A stretch of 64,000 nt of DNA, from the NCBI GenBank assembly GCA_031392925.1, contig JANMVV010000378.1, positions 6,380 through 70,379 of the forward strand, read 5' to 3'. The notes under the pieces are model-generated. The model was not told the origin of the DNA. It did no database searches and worked only from the letters and a program-made list of their open reading frames with translations. A program made the position numbers and the translations under genes. Source of the stretch: JAGNNV01 sp031392925 (GTDB lineage: Bacteria; Acidobacteriota; Vicinamibacteria; Fen-336; JAGNNV01). Positions 34,507-43,886 of this stretch are shown here, in pieces (within the stretch, counting starts at the first letter, position 1; the number at the start of each line of letters is the position of its first letter).

Positions 34507-36837
34507 ATGAGCACAGGGGCCCCCAAGCCACTGGTCCGGAAACTTGCCCTGGGGTTGCTCGGCGCCCTCGGACTCGCGACCGTGCTCGCGGGCACCGGCG
34601 TCTGGTGGCTGCAACGAGGTCGGGGAACCGCGGCATCGCCCGCCCCGTCGCCGAGTCCCGCGAAGTATGCCGAAAACGGAATCTGCCTGGGCTGCCATCA
34701 GGAAGAAGCGCAACAGTGGCGAGACTCTCACCACGCGAAAGCCATGGCCCTGCCCACGGAAGAAACGGTGCGGGGGGATTTTCGGAACACGTCCTTCTTC
34801 GACCGGGGCGTGACCGCGCGCTTCTTCAAGCGCGGCGACAAATTCTTGGTCAACATCGAAGGGGCCGACGGTAAGCCGGCCGATTTCGAGATCAAGTACA
34901 CCTTCGGCCTCGAGCCCCTGCAGCAGTACCTGATCGAAATGCCGGGAGGAAGGCTGCAACCCCTCACCATCGCGTGGGACGGCCCGAACCGGAAATGGTT
35001 CCATCTCTATCCGAATGAAAAGGCGCCGCCGGGCGATGTGCTGCACTGGACCGGCCGGTACCAGACCGCGAACACGATGTGCCTCGTCTGTCACACCACC
35101 GACTACGAGAAACGTTACGACCCGGCCACGGACACGTTCGCGTCGCGATGGGCGGAGTCGAACGTCTCATGCCAGGCGTGCCACGGTCCGGGCGATCGGC
35201 ACGTCCAATGGGAGACGAGCCTGCGCGGGGCGGGCAGCAAGCCGGCATCCCCGCCCCGGGAGCCTCACGCCCTGACCGTGGACATCAGGGGCGCCGATGC
35301 GCGAAGGAGAACGGAGTTGTGCGCCCCCTGTCATCTGAGGCGCAGTGAACTCATGCCCAGGTCCGCTCCCGGTCAGCCCGTGCTGGACAACTACCTGCCC
35401 GGCCTTCTGGTTGAAAGGCTCTATTACGCCGACGGCCAGCAACTCGAGGAGGTTTACGAAGACGGCTCGTTCCGCCAGAGCCTCATGTTCCAGCGGGGCG
35501 TCACCTGCACGAACTGCCACAACGCCCACACCGGCAAACTCAAGCTGCCGGGGAACGGCGTCTGCCTGCAGTGCCACAAGCCCGATCCGAATCCGAGCTT
35601 TCCAATGGCGGCCGGGAATTTCGACTCGCCGAAGCATCACTTCCACAAGGAAGGCTCGAAAGGCGCCCGGTGCGTGGCCTGCCACATGCCGGCCAGGCCC
35701 TACATGCGGATTCAGCTCCGCCCCGACCACAGCATTCGCATTCCGCGTCCCGACCTCTCGGTGAAGCTCGGCGTGCCCGACGCGTGTACAAGCTGCCATA
35801 TCGGCAAGAAAGCGCAGTGGTCCTCGGATGCCGTGATCAAGTGGTACGGACCCGTGCGCAAGCAGGGGACGCACTACGGCGAGGCGTTCGCCGCGGCTCG
35901 AGCCGGTCAACCCTCTGGAAGTGCGGCGCTCGCGCAGCTCGTCGCCAACCGGGCGATGCCGGCCATCGTGCGCGCGAGTGCTTTGGAGCAACTAAGCCGC
36001 GAGCCCGCTGCGGGAGCCGCCGAACGGATCCGCGCGGCGCAGGATTCCGATGCCGAGGTGCGCACCGCCGCGGCCAACGGCGTGGAAGGCTTGAGCGTGG
36101 CGCAGCGCATCGAGACCCTGACCCCGCTGCTCGCGGATCCGGTCCGCTCCGTGCGGACCACCGCGGCCAGGAACCTGTCATTCCTGCCCATCGACCAGTT
36201 GGGGGCGACCGCCCGGCCGGCCTTCCAGGCTGCCCTCCTGGAATACATCGGGACCCAGACCTTCGCGCTGGACATGCCGGGCGCTCACCTCAATCTGGCC
36301 GTGGTCTACGAGAACACCGGCCGGCCCGCGCTCGCGGAGCAGCACTACCTCAAGGCCCTCAAGATCGATCCGGACTTCACACCCGCGCGCGCCAATCTCG
36401 CCCGCCTGTACAACGCCAGCTCACGCAACGCCGACGCAGTGAGCGTGCTGACCGAGGGACTCAAACGCCTGCCCCAAATCGGGGAGCTTCAGTATTCGCT
36501 GGGATTGCTGCTCGCCGAGGAAAAACGAATGAAGGAGGCCACGGAGGCTCTGGCGAAAGCGACGAAACTGCTGCCGAATCGCGCCAGCGTCTACTACAAC
36601 TATGGCCTCGCGCTGGAGCAAATGGGACAGAGCGGGCCGGCCGAAAAAGCCCTCCTCGAGGCCCAGCGCCTTGACCCTGCGGATCCAACCGTGCCCTATG
36701 CCCTGGCGGTCTTCTACGCTCAGAAGGGGCAAAGGGATGAGGCCCTGCGATGGGCGGAGACCCTGCTCTCTCTTCGTCCCGCCGACCCGCAGGTGATCGG
36801 TTTCGTGGCCAGCCTCCGCGGCCGCGGGAGCCCGTAG
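34507..36837 (+). CDS. octahaem c-type cytochrome with HEAT and TPR repeats
   Basis: 776 residues. A single membrane segment (about 14-35) acts as uncleaved anchor or signal. Eight CxxCH haem-binding sites follow at about 60, 182, 212, 262, 324, 343, 379 and 417, in the style of cytochrome c554/nitrite-reductase-like multihaem proteins. Residues ~445-560 look like short HEAT-type repeats (RASALEQLSREPAAG, VRTAAANGVEG, VRTTAARNLS). Residues ~585-765 are TPRs (LAVVYENTGRPALAEQHYLK, ARLYNASSRNADAVSVL and others). It probably transfers electrons on the periplasmic side and binds partner proteins through the repeats. No catalytic function can be assigned. Confidence 0.9.
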   Translation: MSTGAPKPLVRKLALGLLGALGLATVLAGTGVWWLQRGRGTAASPAPSPSPAKYAENGICLGCHQEEAQQWRDSHHAKAMALPTEETVRGDFRNTSFFDRGVTARFFKRGDKFLVNIEGADGKPADFEIKYTFGLEPLQQYLIEMPGGRLQPLTIAWDGPNRKWFHLYPNEKAPPGDVLHWTGRYQTANTMCLVCHTTDYEKRYDPATDTFASRWAESNVSCQACHGPGDRHVQWETSLRGAGSKPASPPREPHALTVDIRGADARRRTELCAPCHLRRSELMPRSAPGQPVLDNYLPGLLVERLYYADGQQLEEVYEDGSFRQSLMFQRGVTCTNCHNAHTGKLKLPGNGVCLQCHKPDPNPSFPMAAGNFDSPKHHFHKEGSKGARCVACHMPARPYMRIQLRPDHSIRIPRPDLSVKLGVPDACTSCHIGKKAQWSSDAVIKWYGPVRKQGTHYGEAFAAARAGQPSGSAALAQLVANRAMPAIVRASALEQLSREPAAGAAERIRAAQDSDAEVRTAAANGVEGLSVAQRIETLTPLLADPVRSVRTTAARNLSFLPIDQLGATARPAFQAALLEYIGTQTFALDMPGAHLNLAVVYENTGRPALAEQHYLKALKIDPDFTPARANLARLYNASSRNADAVSVLTEGLKRLPQIGELQYSLGLLLAEEKRMKEATEALAKATKLLPNRASVYYNYGLALEQMGQSGPAEKALLEAQRLDPADPTVPYALAVFYAQKGQRDEALRWAETLLSLRPADPQVIGFVASLRGRGSP

Positions 36838-36852
36838 CTCAGGGGCCGAGGC

Positions 36853-39237
36853 TCAGCGCTCGATACGCACGCCGATGACGAAGGCGCGAGGCGGCTGCAC
36901 CATGGTGATCCGCCGGTAGTCGGGCTGCCACACGACCTGCTCCTCCGCCTCGAACTGCGAACCAAGCGCGTTGAAGACGGACGCCGAGATCTCGAGGTCA
37001 GCGTTCGCGACCTTGAAGCGCTTCGCGAGCCGCGCATCCACCGACAAGGTGTAGTGAAGCCGTGCGCGGCCTCGCGGAATGGCCTGGACGAAGTCGGGAC
37101 CCTGGGGGAGATCGTTCTGGATCACCAGCCGGGCAAAAGGCTGACCGTCGTCGTAACGGGCGATCGCGCCGAAGGTGAAGCCCAAGACGTCGTTGGCGGT
37201 GAGATACATGCGCAGGCTGTAGGCGCGGTCGAAGAAGAGGCGTCCATAGGCGTAGGTGTCGGCGTTCGTCCGGTCGAAGCTCTCTCCCACCACGCCGAAA
37301 TCGTTCTCGCCCACGCGGAGGCTGCGATTGCCGCCGCGACCTGAATCCCTGAACGCCGCTCCAAGAAGGCCCCAGTGGACGTGCTTCGTGTTCGTGTCGA
37401 AGCCAAGCTCCGCGCCCTCGCCCAGTGCGTGATGGTCGGCGGGATTGGTGAGCAGGAACTGCGACTGGGTCAATGAGCGAAGGCTCTCTTCGACGATCGG
37501 CAGGAGCTGATCGTCGGACGGACCCAGGATGTCTCCCGAGGGATCGGGGATGTTTCGAATGGACGCGATCTCCGATCCCTGGGGATTGAGTGCTACTTCC
37601 ATGAGGTCGCGGTCGCGGCGCGCGAAACCAGTGGCGTGGATGCCCACACCCCACACTCTGGTGCGGAAACCCACAATCACCTGACGCATCGTGGGCAGCG
37701 CAAGGTCGGGATCGACGCTCATGGAACCAGGGTTCCGGCTTGCCACCACGCCGCCAAGTTCCGGCGCGGTGGCCAGACGGTCGTGATTGAGGTCGCGCCA
37801 ACGGCGGGCGACCACGGTGGGCGCGTGGCGCGTGGCGGCTTCGTAGCTGACGAGAGGCACCGGGGGCGTGCCGATCGACGCCTCGGCATAGAGGTTCGTG
37901 GTCCCGCTCTTCATCCATTCGAAGCGGAGTTTTGGGAGGACTTTGGTGGAACCAAGGATCCGATCGCCGTCGCGGTCGCCCACGGTGACGCGCTGAACCT
38001 CGACCGTGCCGGCGACTCGCGTCCGCGCCGAAGTTTCAGCCCGAAACGCGATAGCGAGGCCGGCCCGGTTCTCGGCCAGGCGCGAAGCGGTCCCGCCCAA
38101 AAACGTCCATTCCCGAGCGGACGTCCCGTTGAGACTCTCGAGGCCCACGAAGCTCGGTTGCGAGAGGGAACGCGCGCTGGTCGCCCGGCTGACACGAGCA
38201 AGGAGGCTCAGGCTCAAAGAGGAGCTTACGTCCCAGAGCGGTCGGCCGGCTTCGATCTCGACTTTCCCGGCGGTCGAATCGTACGGGGCTTGCTCGGCGG
38301 GCGTGCCGTCGACCAGGCGTTCGAAAGGAAGCGATGAGCCAAAGGTCGGATCCTCGGTAGTCCCGCGGCGATAGGAAACACGGGCGAACGCGGGGGTCGC
38401 GAGGTCGGGGTGGAGCGGGGCCGGAGGCGTTCGCGACCAGGCGCCACCGACCATCAGACCGGTGGCCCGGGTCTCCGCCGCGGTGAAATCAAACGGCGCG
38501 CGCCGCCCCTGATACATCGCGAGCGCCTGAAGCCGATCGTCGCCGCTCAGGTGGTTCAAGCGTCCTTCGAAACCAAGCCGCTGGGTCGCGCGTTCGAGAT
38601 CGGACTCGCGTTCCGACCGCGACACGTCCGCGCCGGAAAGAGCGCCGCTCCAGCTCGTGCCGCCGGCCGACGACGAACCGGACGCGGCGAGAACGCCGTC
38701 GAAAAGGCTGTGCCCGCGTGCGAGGGATGGAATCGAATCGGCGGTCGTCCCCCTGGAATCGAACAGGCCCAGATTCCCCTGCGCCATGAAGCGCACGTGC
38801 TCCGACGCGGCCGCGGCCGGGTGGTCGTGAACGAGGGCCGTTCCTCGCGAGTCGGTGCGCACCTCCACTTCTCCGAGCTCCATAGCACCCCACACGAGCG
38901 CCCGGCCGCCGAGAATCGGATCGGTCACATCGAACCCGTCGATCTCCACGCGCGACTGGGTCCACGAGCCGCCGCGAAAAGAGAAGCGCGAGGGCTCGGC
39001 GGGAAAGAGTCCGGCGCCTTCCTCACGCTCGAGCACGAGGCCGGAGTTGAGTTGCACCACGCGTGCGGTCAATGAACCGGCGGTGGGCAGGGCCTTCGCC
39101 ACCTCGGGCTGGAGGCGCGCAGCCGGGGTTGGAGAAGCCTCGGGTGTCGGGACCCTGTCTTGCGCAAACACGCCGGTGCCCGCAATGACGCTCGCCAGGG
39201 ACGCAATCAGGAGCCGCCGGGCTCTCATCTCAATCAT
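36853..39237 (-). CDS. TonB-dependent-receptor-like outer-membrane barrel with reduced N-terminus
   Basis: 794 residues with a signal peptide (RRLLIASLASVIAGTGVFAQ). A shortened plug-like region follows at about 60-125, with FSFRGGSWTQSRVEIDGFD resembling the TonB plug's RGG...DG strand. The rest is a long beta-barrel with alternating aromatic strands (for example LRMYLTANDVLGFTFGAIAR). No carboxypeptidase-regulatory domain is present, and the C-terminus (VIGVRIER) lacks the usual terminal phenylalanine. It overlaps the stop of the upstream dehydrogenase gene by 8 bases; an ATG at 39228 would avoid this. The substrate is unknown. Confidence 0.82.
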   Translation of the reverse strand: MIEMRARRLLIASLASVIAGTGVFAQDRVPTPEASPTPAARLQPEVAKALPTAGSLTARVVQLNSGLVLEREEGAGLFPAEPSRFSFRGGSWTQSRVEIDGFDVTDPILGGRALVWGAMELGEVEVRTDSRGTALVHDHPAAAASEHVRFMAQGNLGLFDSRGTTADSIPSLARGHSLFDGVLAASGSSSAGGTSWSGALSGADVSRSERESDLERATQRLGFEGRLNHLSGDDRLQALAMYQGRRAPFDFTAAETRATGLMVGGAWSRTPPAPLHPDLATPAFARVSYRRGTTEDPTFGSSLPFERLVDGTPAEQAPYDSTAGKVEIEAGRPLWDVSSSLSLSLLARVSRATSARSLSQPSFVGLESLNGTSAREWTFLGGTASRLAENRAGLAIAFRAETSARTRVAGTVEVQRVTVGDRDGDRILGSTKVLPKLRFEWMKSGTTNLYAEASIGTPPVPLVSYEAATRHAPTVVARRWRDLNHDRLATAPELGGVVASRNPGSMSVDPDLALPTMRQVIVGFRTRVWGVGIHATGFARRDRDLMEVALNPQGSEIASIRNIPDPSGDILGPSDDQLLPIVEESLRSLTQSQFLLTNPADHHALGEGAELGFDTNTKHVHWGLLGAAFRDSGRGGNRSLRVGENDFGVVGESFDRTNADTYAYGRLFFDRAYSLRMYLTANDVLGFTFGAIARYDDGQPFARLVIQNDLPQGPDFVQAIPRGRARLHYTLSVDARLAKRFKVANADLEISASVFNALGSQFEAEEQVVWQPDYRRITMVQPPRAFVIGVRIER

Positions 39238-40336
39238 TCTTCAAACCCTCCGGGAGGTTCGATCGATTCACGACCCAGGCCATCTGCCGCGGGTCGGCGC
39301 CACCCAGACGATCGATGACGGATTGGACGGCCCGACCCGCCATGCCGACATTCGGATCGGCGGACAGGCGCGTCTCCCAGGTCCCCGAACCGAGGTGGTT
39401 GAAGAGTCGGAGTTTCAGGAAGAGTCGCTCGTCGCGCAGCGGCGAGTCCATGGGCAGAGGCTCTTTGGCGAAGACATCGAGCGCCGCCCCGGCGATCGCG
39501 CCATCGAGTAGAACGCGGGCCAGGGCGTCTTCGTCCACTACCGGACCGCGCGTGGTGTTGATCAGATACGCAGTCCGTTTCATCTGGCGCAGCCGCGCCT
39601 CGTTCATGAAATGGACGGTGGCGTCGGGGCCGGTCTTGATCAGGGGCACGTGAAGGGCGATGAAATCCGCGGTCGCCAGAGCGTTTTCGAGGGTCACGTA
39701 CTCAATGGTGCGCCGCGTTCCGAACCCCAGCTCGGCGCGCAGATCCATAACGCGCTGCACATCGGCGCGGAACTTCTCGTCCCGGGTGCGCGAATAGCAC
39801 AGCACATCCATGTCGAAGCCCGCGCACTTGTGGACGAAGGCTTTACCGATGCGGCCCGTGCCGATAACCGCCACCGTCTTCCCGGCCACGTTGTCGCCGA
39901 GCCAGGGGTGATGCGGGTGCCAGACGCCCCAGCGTCCGCTGCGCACCAGGTCCTCGGAAGGGTAGAGCTTGCGGGCCACGTCGCCCATCATGAAGAAGGC
40001 GAACTCGGCGGTGGCGTCGGAGAGGACGTCCGGCGTGTTCGCCACGGGAATCCCGTGACGCGTGGCCGCGGGAACATCGATGTTGTCGTACCCGACCGCC
40101 ACCTGGGCCACGATCTTCAAACCCGCGAAAGCACCCTTCGCGAGGAGCGCATCGTCGATCCGGTCGCGGATGGTGGTGACGAGCCCGGCGATTCCGCTCA
40201 CCACCTTCGCGGTGAGCTCTTCATGGGTCGGAGGCTCGACCCTTGGGTGAACGTCCACCTCGTAGCCGGCCCCCGACAGGCGAAGAATCGCCTCACGACC
40301 AATGTCGGCGGTGACGTAAACGCGGGGAGCTTTCAT
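39230..40336 (-). CDS. D-2-hydroxyacid dehydrogenase family protein
   Basis: 368 residues. The NAD-binding site GTGRIGKAFVHKCAGFD, the catalytic region LINTTRGPVVDEDAL and the N-terminal QVAVGYDNIDVPAATRHGIPVANTPDVLS are all diagnostic. Catalytic Arg is expected in NTTRGP; the histidine region is NHLGSGT rather than the more usual PHIGSAT. It reversibly reduces 2-keto acids to D-2-hydroxy acids, or acts on glyoxylate/hydroxypyruvate. The ATG at 40336 overlaps the stop of the LysR regulator gene by four bases, so the two are co-expressed. The longer in-frame extension to 40891 lies inside the LysR gene. Confidence 0.92.
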   Translation of the reverse strand: MKAPRVYVTADIGREAILRLSGAGYEVDVHPRVEPPTHEELTAKVVSGIAGLVTTIRDRIDDALLAKGAFAGLKIVAQVAVGYDNIDVPAATRHGIPVANTPDVLSDATAEFAFFMMGDVARKLYPSEDLVRSGRWGVWHPHHPWLGDNVAGKTVAVIGTGRIGKAFVHKCAGFDMDVLCYSRTRDEKFRADVQRVMDLRAELGFGTRRTIEYVTLENALATADFIALHVPLIKTGPDATVHFMNEARLRQMKRTAYLINTTRGPVVDEDALARVLLDGAIAGAALDVFAKEPLPMDSPLRDERLFLKLRLFNHLGSGTWETRLSADPNVGMAGRAVQSVIDRLGGADPRQMAWVVNRSNLPEGLKND

Positions 40337-41271
40337 TGGTGGCGCAGGATCATAAGGGTCGGGTGACCAGGAGCTTTGCGGAAGAGCGCGATGGCGCTCT
40401 CCGAGATCGCGACCGCGGCCGGGTGCCTCAGCCGCCGCTCGACGGTGATGGCATAGGCGCGCGCGGTCAGTCCCTCGAGCCGGCCCACCAGCTCCGCGCC
40501 ATACTGGGCCTTGATATCCCGGGCGAGAGCAAGGGGGGCGGGAAAGAGACCAAGGCCCTTCTGACCGAAGACCTTCATGAGGGCACTGTCCTCGAACTCT
40601 CCGACGATGGTGGGCGTGACCTCGTGGCGCTCGAACCACCGGTCGATCGAACGCCGCAGGGGCGCGGCCTCGGTGGGCATGAGCAGGGGCACACCGAGGA
40701 GCGATTTCGGGAAATGCCGCTTGAGGGCGCGAAACGACGACACCCCGAAGAAGCCGACACCGCTCTCCCCGAGAAGATGCGAATAGGCCTTGACCTTGGC
40801 CGAGGCGGGCGCCGGCGCGTCGGAGAGCACGAGGTCGAGCTGGTGCGTGGCCAGGTCCGCGAGCAGGCGATCGGGCTTGCCCTCGACGCACACCACCCGT
40901 ACCGCGGGCTTGAGGCGCAGGGCGGGCTCGACCAGCCGGTAGACGATCAGTTTCGGAACCGCGTCCACGATGCCGATGGACAGGGCGCGCGGTCGCGGCG
41001 CCGACCGTCCGGTCACCACCTCCACGAGTTCCTTGCCGATGCCGAAGATCTGTTCCGCGTATTGAAAGGTCAGCCGTCCCACGTCGGTGAGAACGATCGA
41101 CCGGCCCGAGCGCGTGTACAGCCTGGCGCCCAGGCTGCGCTCGAGTTCGCGCAACTGGGCGCTGATCGCAGGCTGCGAGACGTGGAGCCTCTCACTCGCC
41201 CGGGTGATGCCGCCATCGCGCACCACCGCCCAGAAATAGCGGAGGTGGTGGTAGTTCAAGACATCGGACAT
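40333..41271 (-). CDS. LysR-family transcriptional regulator, NhaR-like
   Basis: 312 residues. N-terminal winged helix-turn-helix (about 6-65): YHHLRYFWAVVRDGGITRAS and VSQPAISAQLRELERSLG. Its opening resembles NhaR, an activator of Na+/H+ antiporter genes, more than typical LysR members. The effector domain (about 95-300) has a periplasmic-binding-protein-like fold; its ligand is unknown. The gene diverges from the phosphate acetyltransferase gene across 52 bases and is translationally coupled to the 2-hydroxyacid dehydrogenase. Either or both may be its targets. Confidence 0.92.
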   Translation of the reverse strand: MSDVLNYHHLRYFWAVVRDGGITRASERLHVSQPAISAQLRELERSLGARLYTRSGRSIVLTDVGRLTFQYAEQIFGIGKELVEVVTGRSAPRPRALSIGIVDAVPKLIVYRLVEPALRLKPAVRVVCVEGKPDRLLADLATHQLDLVLSDAPAPASAKVKAYSHLLGESGVGFFGVSSFRALKRHFPKSLLGVPLLMPTEAAPLRRSIDRWFERHEVTPTIVGEFEDSALMKVFGQKGLGLFPAPLALARDIKAQYGAELVGRLEGLTARAYAITVERRLRHPAAVAISESAIALFRKAPGHPTLMILRHQ

Positions 41272-41276
41272 CGGCG

Positions 41277-41296
41277 TTGATTTTGTCCTACTTCAA
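41277..41296. promoter_or_regulatory. candidate LysR operator between the regulator and pta genes
   Basis: The 52-base divergent gap contains an interrupted dyad TTGA-N12-TCAA that includes a T-N11-A spacing (41278/41290), the loose consensus for LysR-family sites. Its location fits autoregulation and control of the divergent gene. The arms are short, so chance is possible. Confidence 0.3.
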
Positions 41297-41323
41297 GGCG
41301 TTGCTGTGGTAAACCTCGCGCCC

Positions 41324-42322
41324 ATGAGCACGCTCCAGAGAATTCGAGATGAGGCTTCGAGGAATCCGAAGAGAATCGCCCTGCCGGAGGCCGACGAGCC
41401 GCGCATGCTGCAGGCGGCCGCCATCGCGACGAAGGCGGGCCTCGCGCGCATTTCCCTGGTGAGCGCGGACTCGACGAAGGTGCGATCCGCGGCCTCGGGC
41501 CAGGGCGTCGATCTCGGTGGAATCGATCTCGTCGAGGTGCCCGGGTCCGGCAGGGAGCACGAGACCGTGAAGCGCTTCTATCTCGAACGGACGCGCGCAA
41601 AGGGTCTGTCGGAGTCCGAGGCGGCCGACCACGTGCGCGGTGCGATGCTCTTCTCCGCCATCGGGGTGTCCCTCGGGACCTTCGACGGTTTCGTGGCCGG
41701 GGCGCGGGCCACCACCGCGGAAACCCTGCGCGCGGCCCTGCGCGGCATCGGCGCCGCGCAGGGCATCTCCAAGATTTCGTCGTTCTTCCTGATGGAGACG
41801 GGAAACCCGGACCTCGGCGCGTCCGGCGGACTGATCTTCGCGGACTGCGGCGTCAACCCCGACCCGACCCCGGGCGAGCTCGCCGAGATCGCGTGGCTCG
41901 CCAGTCTCAATGCGAAGAAGTTCCTCGGGGCCGAGCCCCGCGTGGCCCTGCTGTCGTTCTCCACCAAGGGCAGCGCCGATCATCCGCGGGTACGGAAAGT
42001 CCGGGCCGCTCTCGAGATAGCCCGCGAGCGATATCCGAGCCTCGAGATCGACGGCGAACTGCAGTTCGACGCCGCCCTCGTTCCGAGTGTGGCCGCCTCC
42101 AAGGCGCCGGGGTCCCAGGTGGCCGGACGCGCGAATGTCCTGATCTTCCCCGACCTCGACTCGGGAAACATCGGCTACAAGATCGCGGAACGCATCGGCG
42201 GCGCTCGCGCGGTCGGCCCGATCCTTCAGGGTCTCGCGAAACCCGCCAACGACCTCTCCCGCGGTTGCTCCGTCGAAGACATCGTCGACGCGATCGCGAT
42301 CACGGGACTACAGGCCGACTAA
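41324..42322 (+). CDS. pta: phosphate acetyltransferase (Pta/PtB family)
   Basis: 332 residues, matching the single-domain Pta class. Motifs: RIALPEADEPRMLQAAAIA at the N-terminus, DGFVAGARATTAETLRAALR, FFLMETGNPDLG, FADCGVNPDPTPGELAEIA, GELQFDAALVPSVA and NVLIFPDLDSGNIGYKIAERI. It interconverts acetyl-CoA and acetyl phosphate, linking CoA and phosphate energy pools; a phosphate butyryltransferase activity is possible. The ATG at 41324 is preferred over a GTG six codons earlier. Its stop overlaps that of the convergent GWxTD gene. This is not the microcompartment-type PduL enzyme. Confidence 0.93.
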   Translation: MSTLQRIRDEASRNPKRIALPEADEPRMLQAAAIATKAGLARISLVSADSTKVRSAASGQGVDLGGIDLVEVPGSGREHETVKRFYLERTRAKGLSESEAADHVRGAMLFSAIGVSLGTFDGFVAGARATTAETLRAALRGIGAAQGISKISSFFLMETGNPDLGASGGLIFADCGVNPDPTPGELAEIAWLASLNAKKFLGAEPRVALLSFSTKGSADHPRVRKVRAALEIARERYPSLEIDGELQFDAALVPSVAASKAPGSQVAGRANVLIFPDLDSGNIGYKIAERIGGARAVGPILQGLAKPANDLSRGCSVEDIVDAIAITGLQAD

Positions 42323-43716
42323 GGAATGATTTCGAACTCGGTTTCCTTGACGTAGTCCTTCTTCGTGGCGTTGTCGCGGAGACGAAGCTGGGCGATGTAC
42401 TTGCCGGGGGCGTAGCCGCCGAGCGGCACCGGACCCGCCGAGGGAGTCGCGGGCTCGACGTCGTAGGTCTGATCCGGGGCCTTCGCGAGCGTCTTGCCTT
42501 CCTTGATGATCTGGAAGCCGCCCACCACCGAGATCTTCCCCGTTTCGTCCTTCTGAGCACCGTAGATCGCGGCCAGCAGCGTCACGGACTCGCTCTTCTT
42601 GAAAACGTTGCCGTAACGGGGCACGAACCTGGTGGCGCCGAAAGTGAAGTCGAAGAGAGGATCGTCCTTCGCGGGCGTCGCCCCTTCCTGAATATCGGCC
42701 AGAACCATGACCGGCGACACCGTAAGCTCGACGCCATAGTCCTGGGTCTTGAACGTCATCTCGGCCACCGCCCCCTTGCTCGACTTGGAATCGATCGCTC
42801 CGATCTTCATGGTGTGCTCGCCCGGGCGCAGCGGCATGCCGAACCCGGAAACGAACTTGTTGTCGACGACTTCGGCGGTGACTTCGCGGTCCATCGACTT
42901 GAGCACCCGGCCTTCCTTATCGGAGGAATGAACCGAAACCACCACTTTCGCCATCTTCTTCCCGCCCACGTCCGACACGGTCAGGCCAGAGGCGTCGCCC
43001 TGGATGAGTCCGGCGACGAACACCGAGGCGCCGTCCTGGGAGCGGATCTCCATTACCGGCTTCGCGATGAGTTCGAAGTCTTTGCGCGGCTCCTTGAGCA
43101 GCGCCTGGACCGGTGTGGGCTTCGGCAGCAGATCGGCGAGCTTGACCAGAGAGCCCTTGGAATCGAACTTGTACGACAGGTTGGTCTGGACGACTTTGAA
43201 CTCGGCAAGGCGATTCAACTGCTCGGCGAATCGGTTGCCCTGGGGAAGCATGCAGGTGCCGTCGATTGGGATGTCGATCGAGCCGCCCTTGAACGTCATG
43301 GTGGGCCGGTCCTTGTACGTCCAGGTCTCGGGGGACCGGAAGGACACCTCGGCCGTCTGTTCCCTCTTCACCGCGTCGGGGGCGCCCAGGAGGATGTAGA
43401 GGCGTCCGCAGTCGGTCTGCGAACCGATCCGGCCCGCGACCTTGAACTTCGCGTCGACCTCGGCCACCTGCTTCAGGTATTCGGCCTGAAACTCGTTCTC
43501 GGGCGTGTCCAGATTCGGATCGCGCCTGGCCCAGAAGATCTTCTGGAACTCGGCGGCATCGGCGTTGTTCTTGAGACCCTTGTAGGACTTCTCTTCCTCG
43601 GGAAGGATAAGGGGCCGCACTTCGTCGACCCATTTCTTCGCGTTCTTGTCGAGATCCGCGAGGGCATTGGAGGCGAGAAGAGCGAGGAGGGCCGGGGCCA
43701 AACCAAGACGTTTCAT
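42319..43716 (-). CDS. GWxTD-domain secreted protein
   Basis: 465 residues with a signal peptide (KRLGLAPALLALLASNALA). The N-terminal ~100 residues match the GWxTD-domain consensus: KKWVDEVRPLILPEEEKSYK, FQKIFWARRDPNLDTPENEF, YLKQVAEVDAKF and GRLYILLGAPD. The rest is a beta-rich region of probable immunoglobulin-like domains. Families with this domain are common in Acidobacteriota and relatives and have no assigned function. The ATG at 43716 begins the signal peptide; the in-frame extension to 43992 is Arg/Pro-rich. It is convergent with pta and shares a four-base CTAA stop overlap. Confidence 0.9.
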   Translation of the reverse strand: MKRLGLAPALLALLASNALADLDKNAKKWVDEVRPLILPEEEKSYKGLKNNADAAEFQKIFWARRDPNLDTPENEFQAEYLKQVAEVDAKFKVAGRIGSQTDCGRLYILLGAPDAVKREQTAEVSFRSPETWTYKDRPTMTFKGGSIDIPIDGTCMLPQGNRFAEQLNRLAEFKVVQTNLSYKFDSKGSLVKLADLLPKPTPVQALLKEPRKDFELIAKPVMEIRSQDGASVFVAGLIQGDASGLTVSDVGGKKMAKVVVSVHSSDKEGRVLKSMDREVTAEVVDNKFVSGFGMPLRPGEHTMKIGAIDSKSSKGAVAEMTFKTQDYGVELTVSPVMVLADIQEGATPAKDDPLFDFTFGATRFVPRYGNVFKKSESVTLLAAIYGAQKDETGKISVVGGFQIIKEGKTLAKAPDQTYDVEPATPSAGPVPLGGYAPGKYIAQLRLRDNATKKDYVKETEFEIIP

Positions 43717-43886
43717 GGAGCAGTTCCTTTTGAACAAGGCGGACAGAAATGGCGCGGTTTTCGGGACGCCGAAGGAGCGAACCGGAACCCCGCCCCGGGG
43801 ACTCGTCGCTTCGGGAACGGGAGTGTACCGCCGCCCCGGTAAAACCTGGGACCGGGGGCTCGTGATAGCTTCGGGGTTTACCACCC

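Noticed and set aside
33370..35094. 574-codon open frame on the minus strand opposite ggt and the cytochrome gene
   Set aside because: Antisense to two well-supported genes, no domain or signal, low-complexity character.
41324..42322. Phosphate acetyltransferase as part of the microcompartment pathway
   Set aside because: It is the housekeeping Pta type, 27 kb away, lacks an encapsulation-like extension; BMC enzymes normally use PduL.
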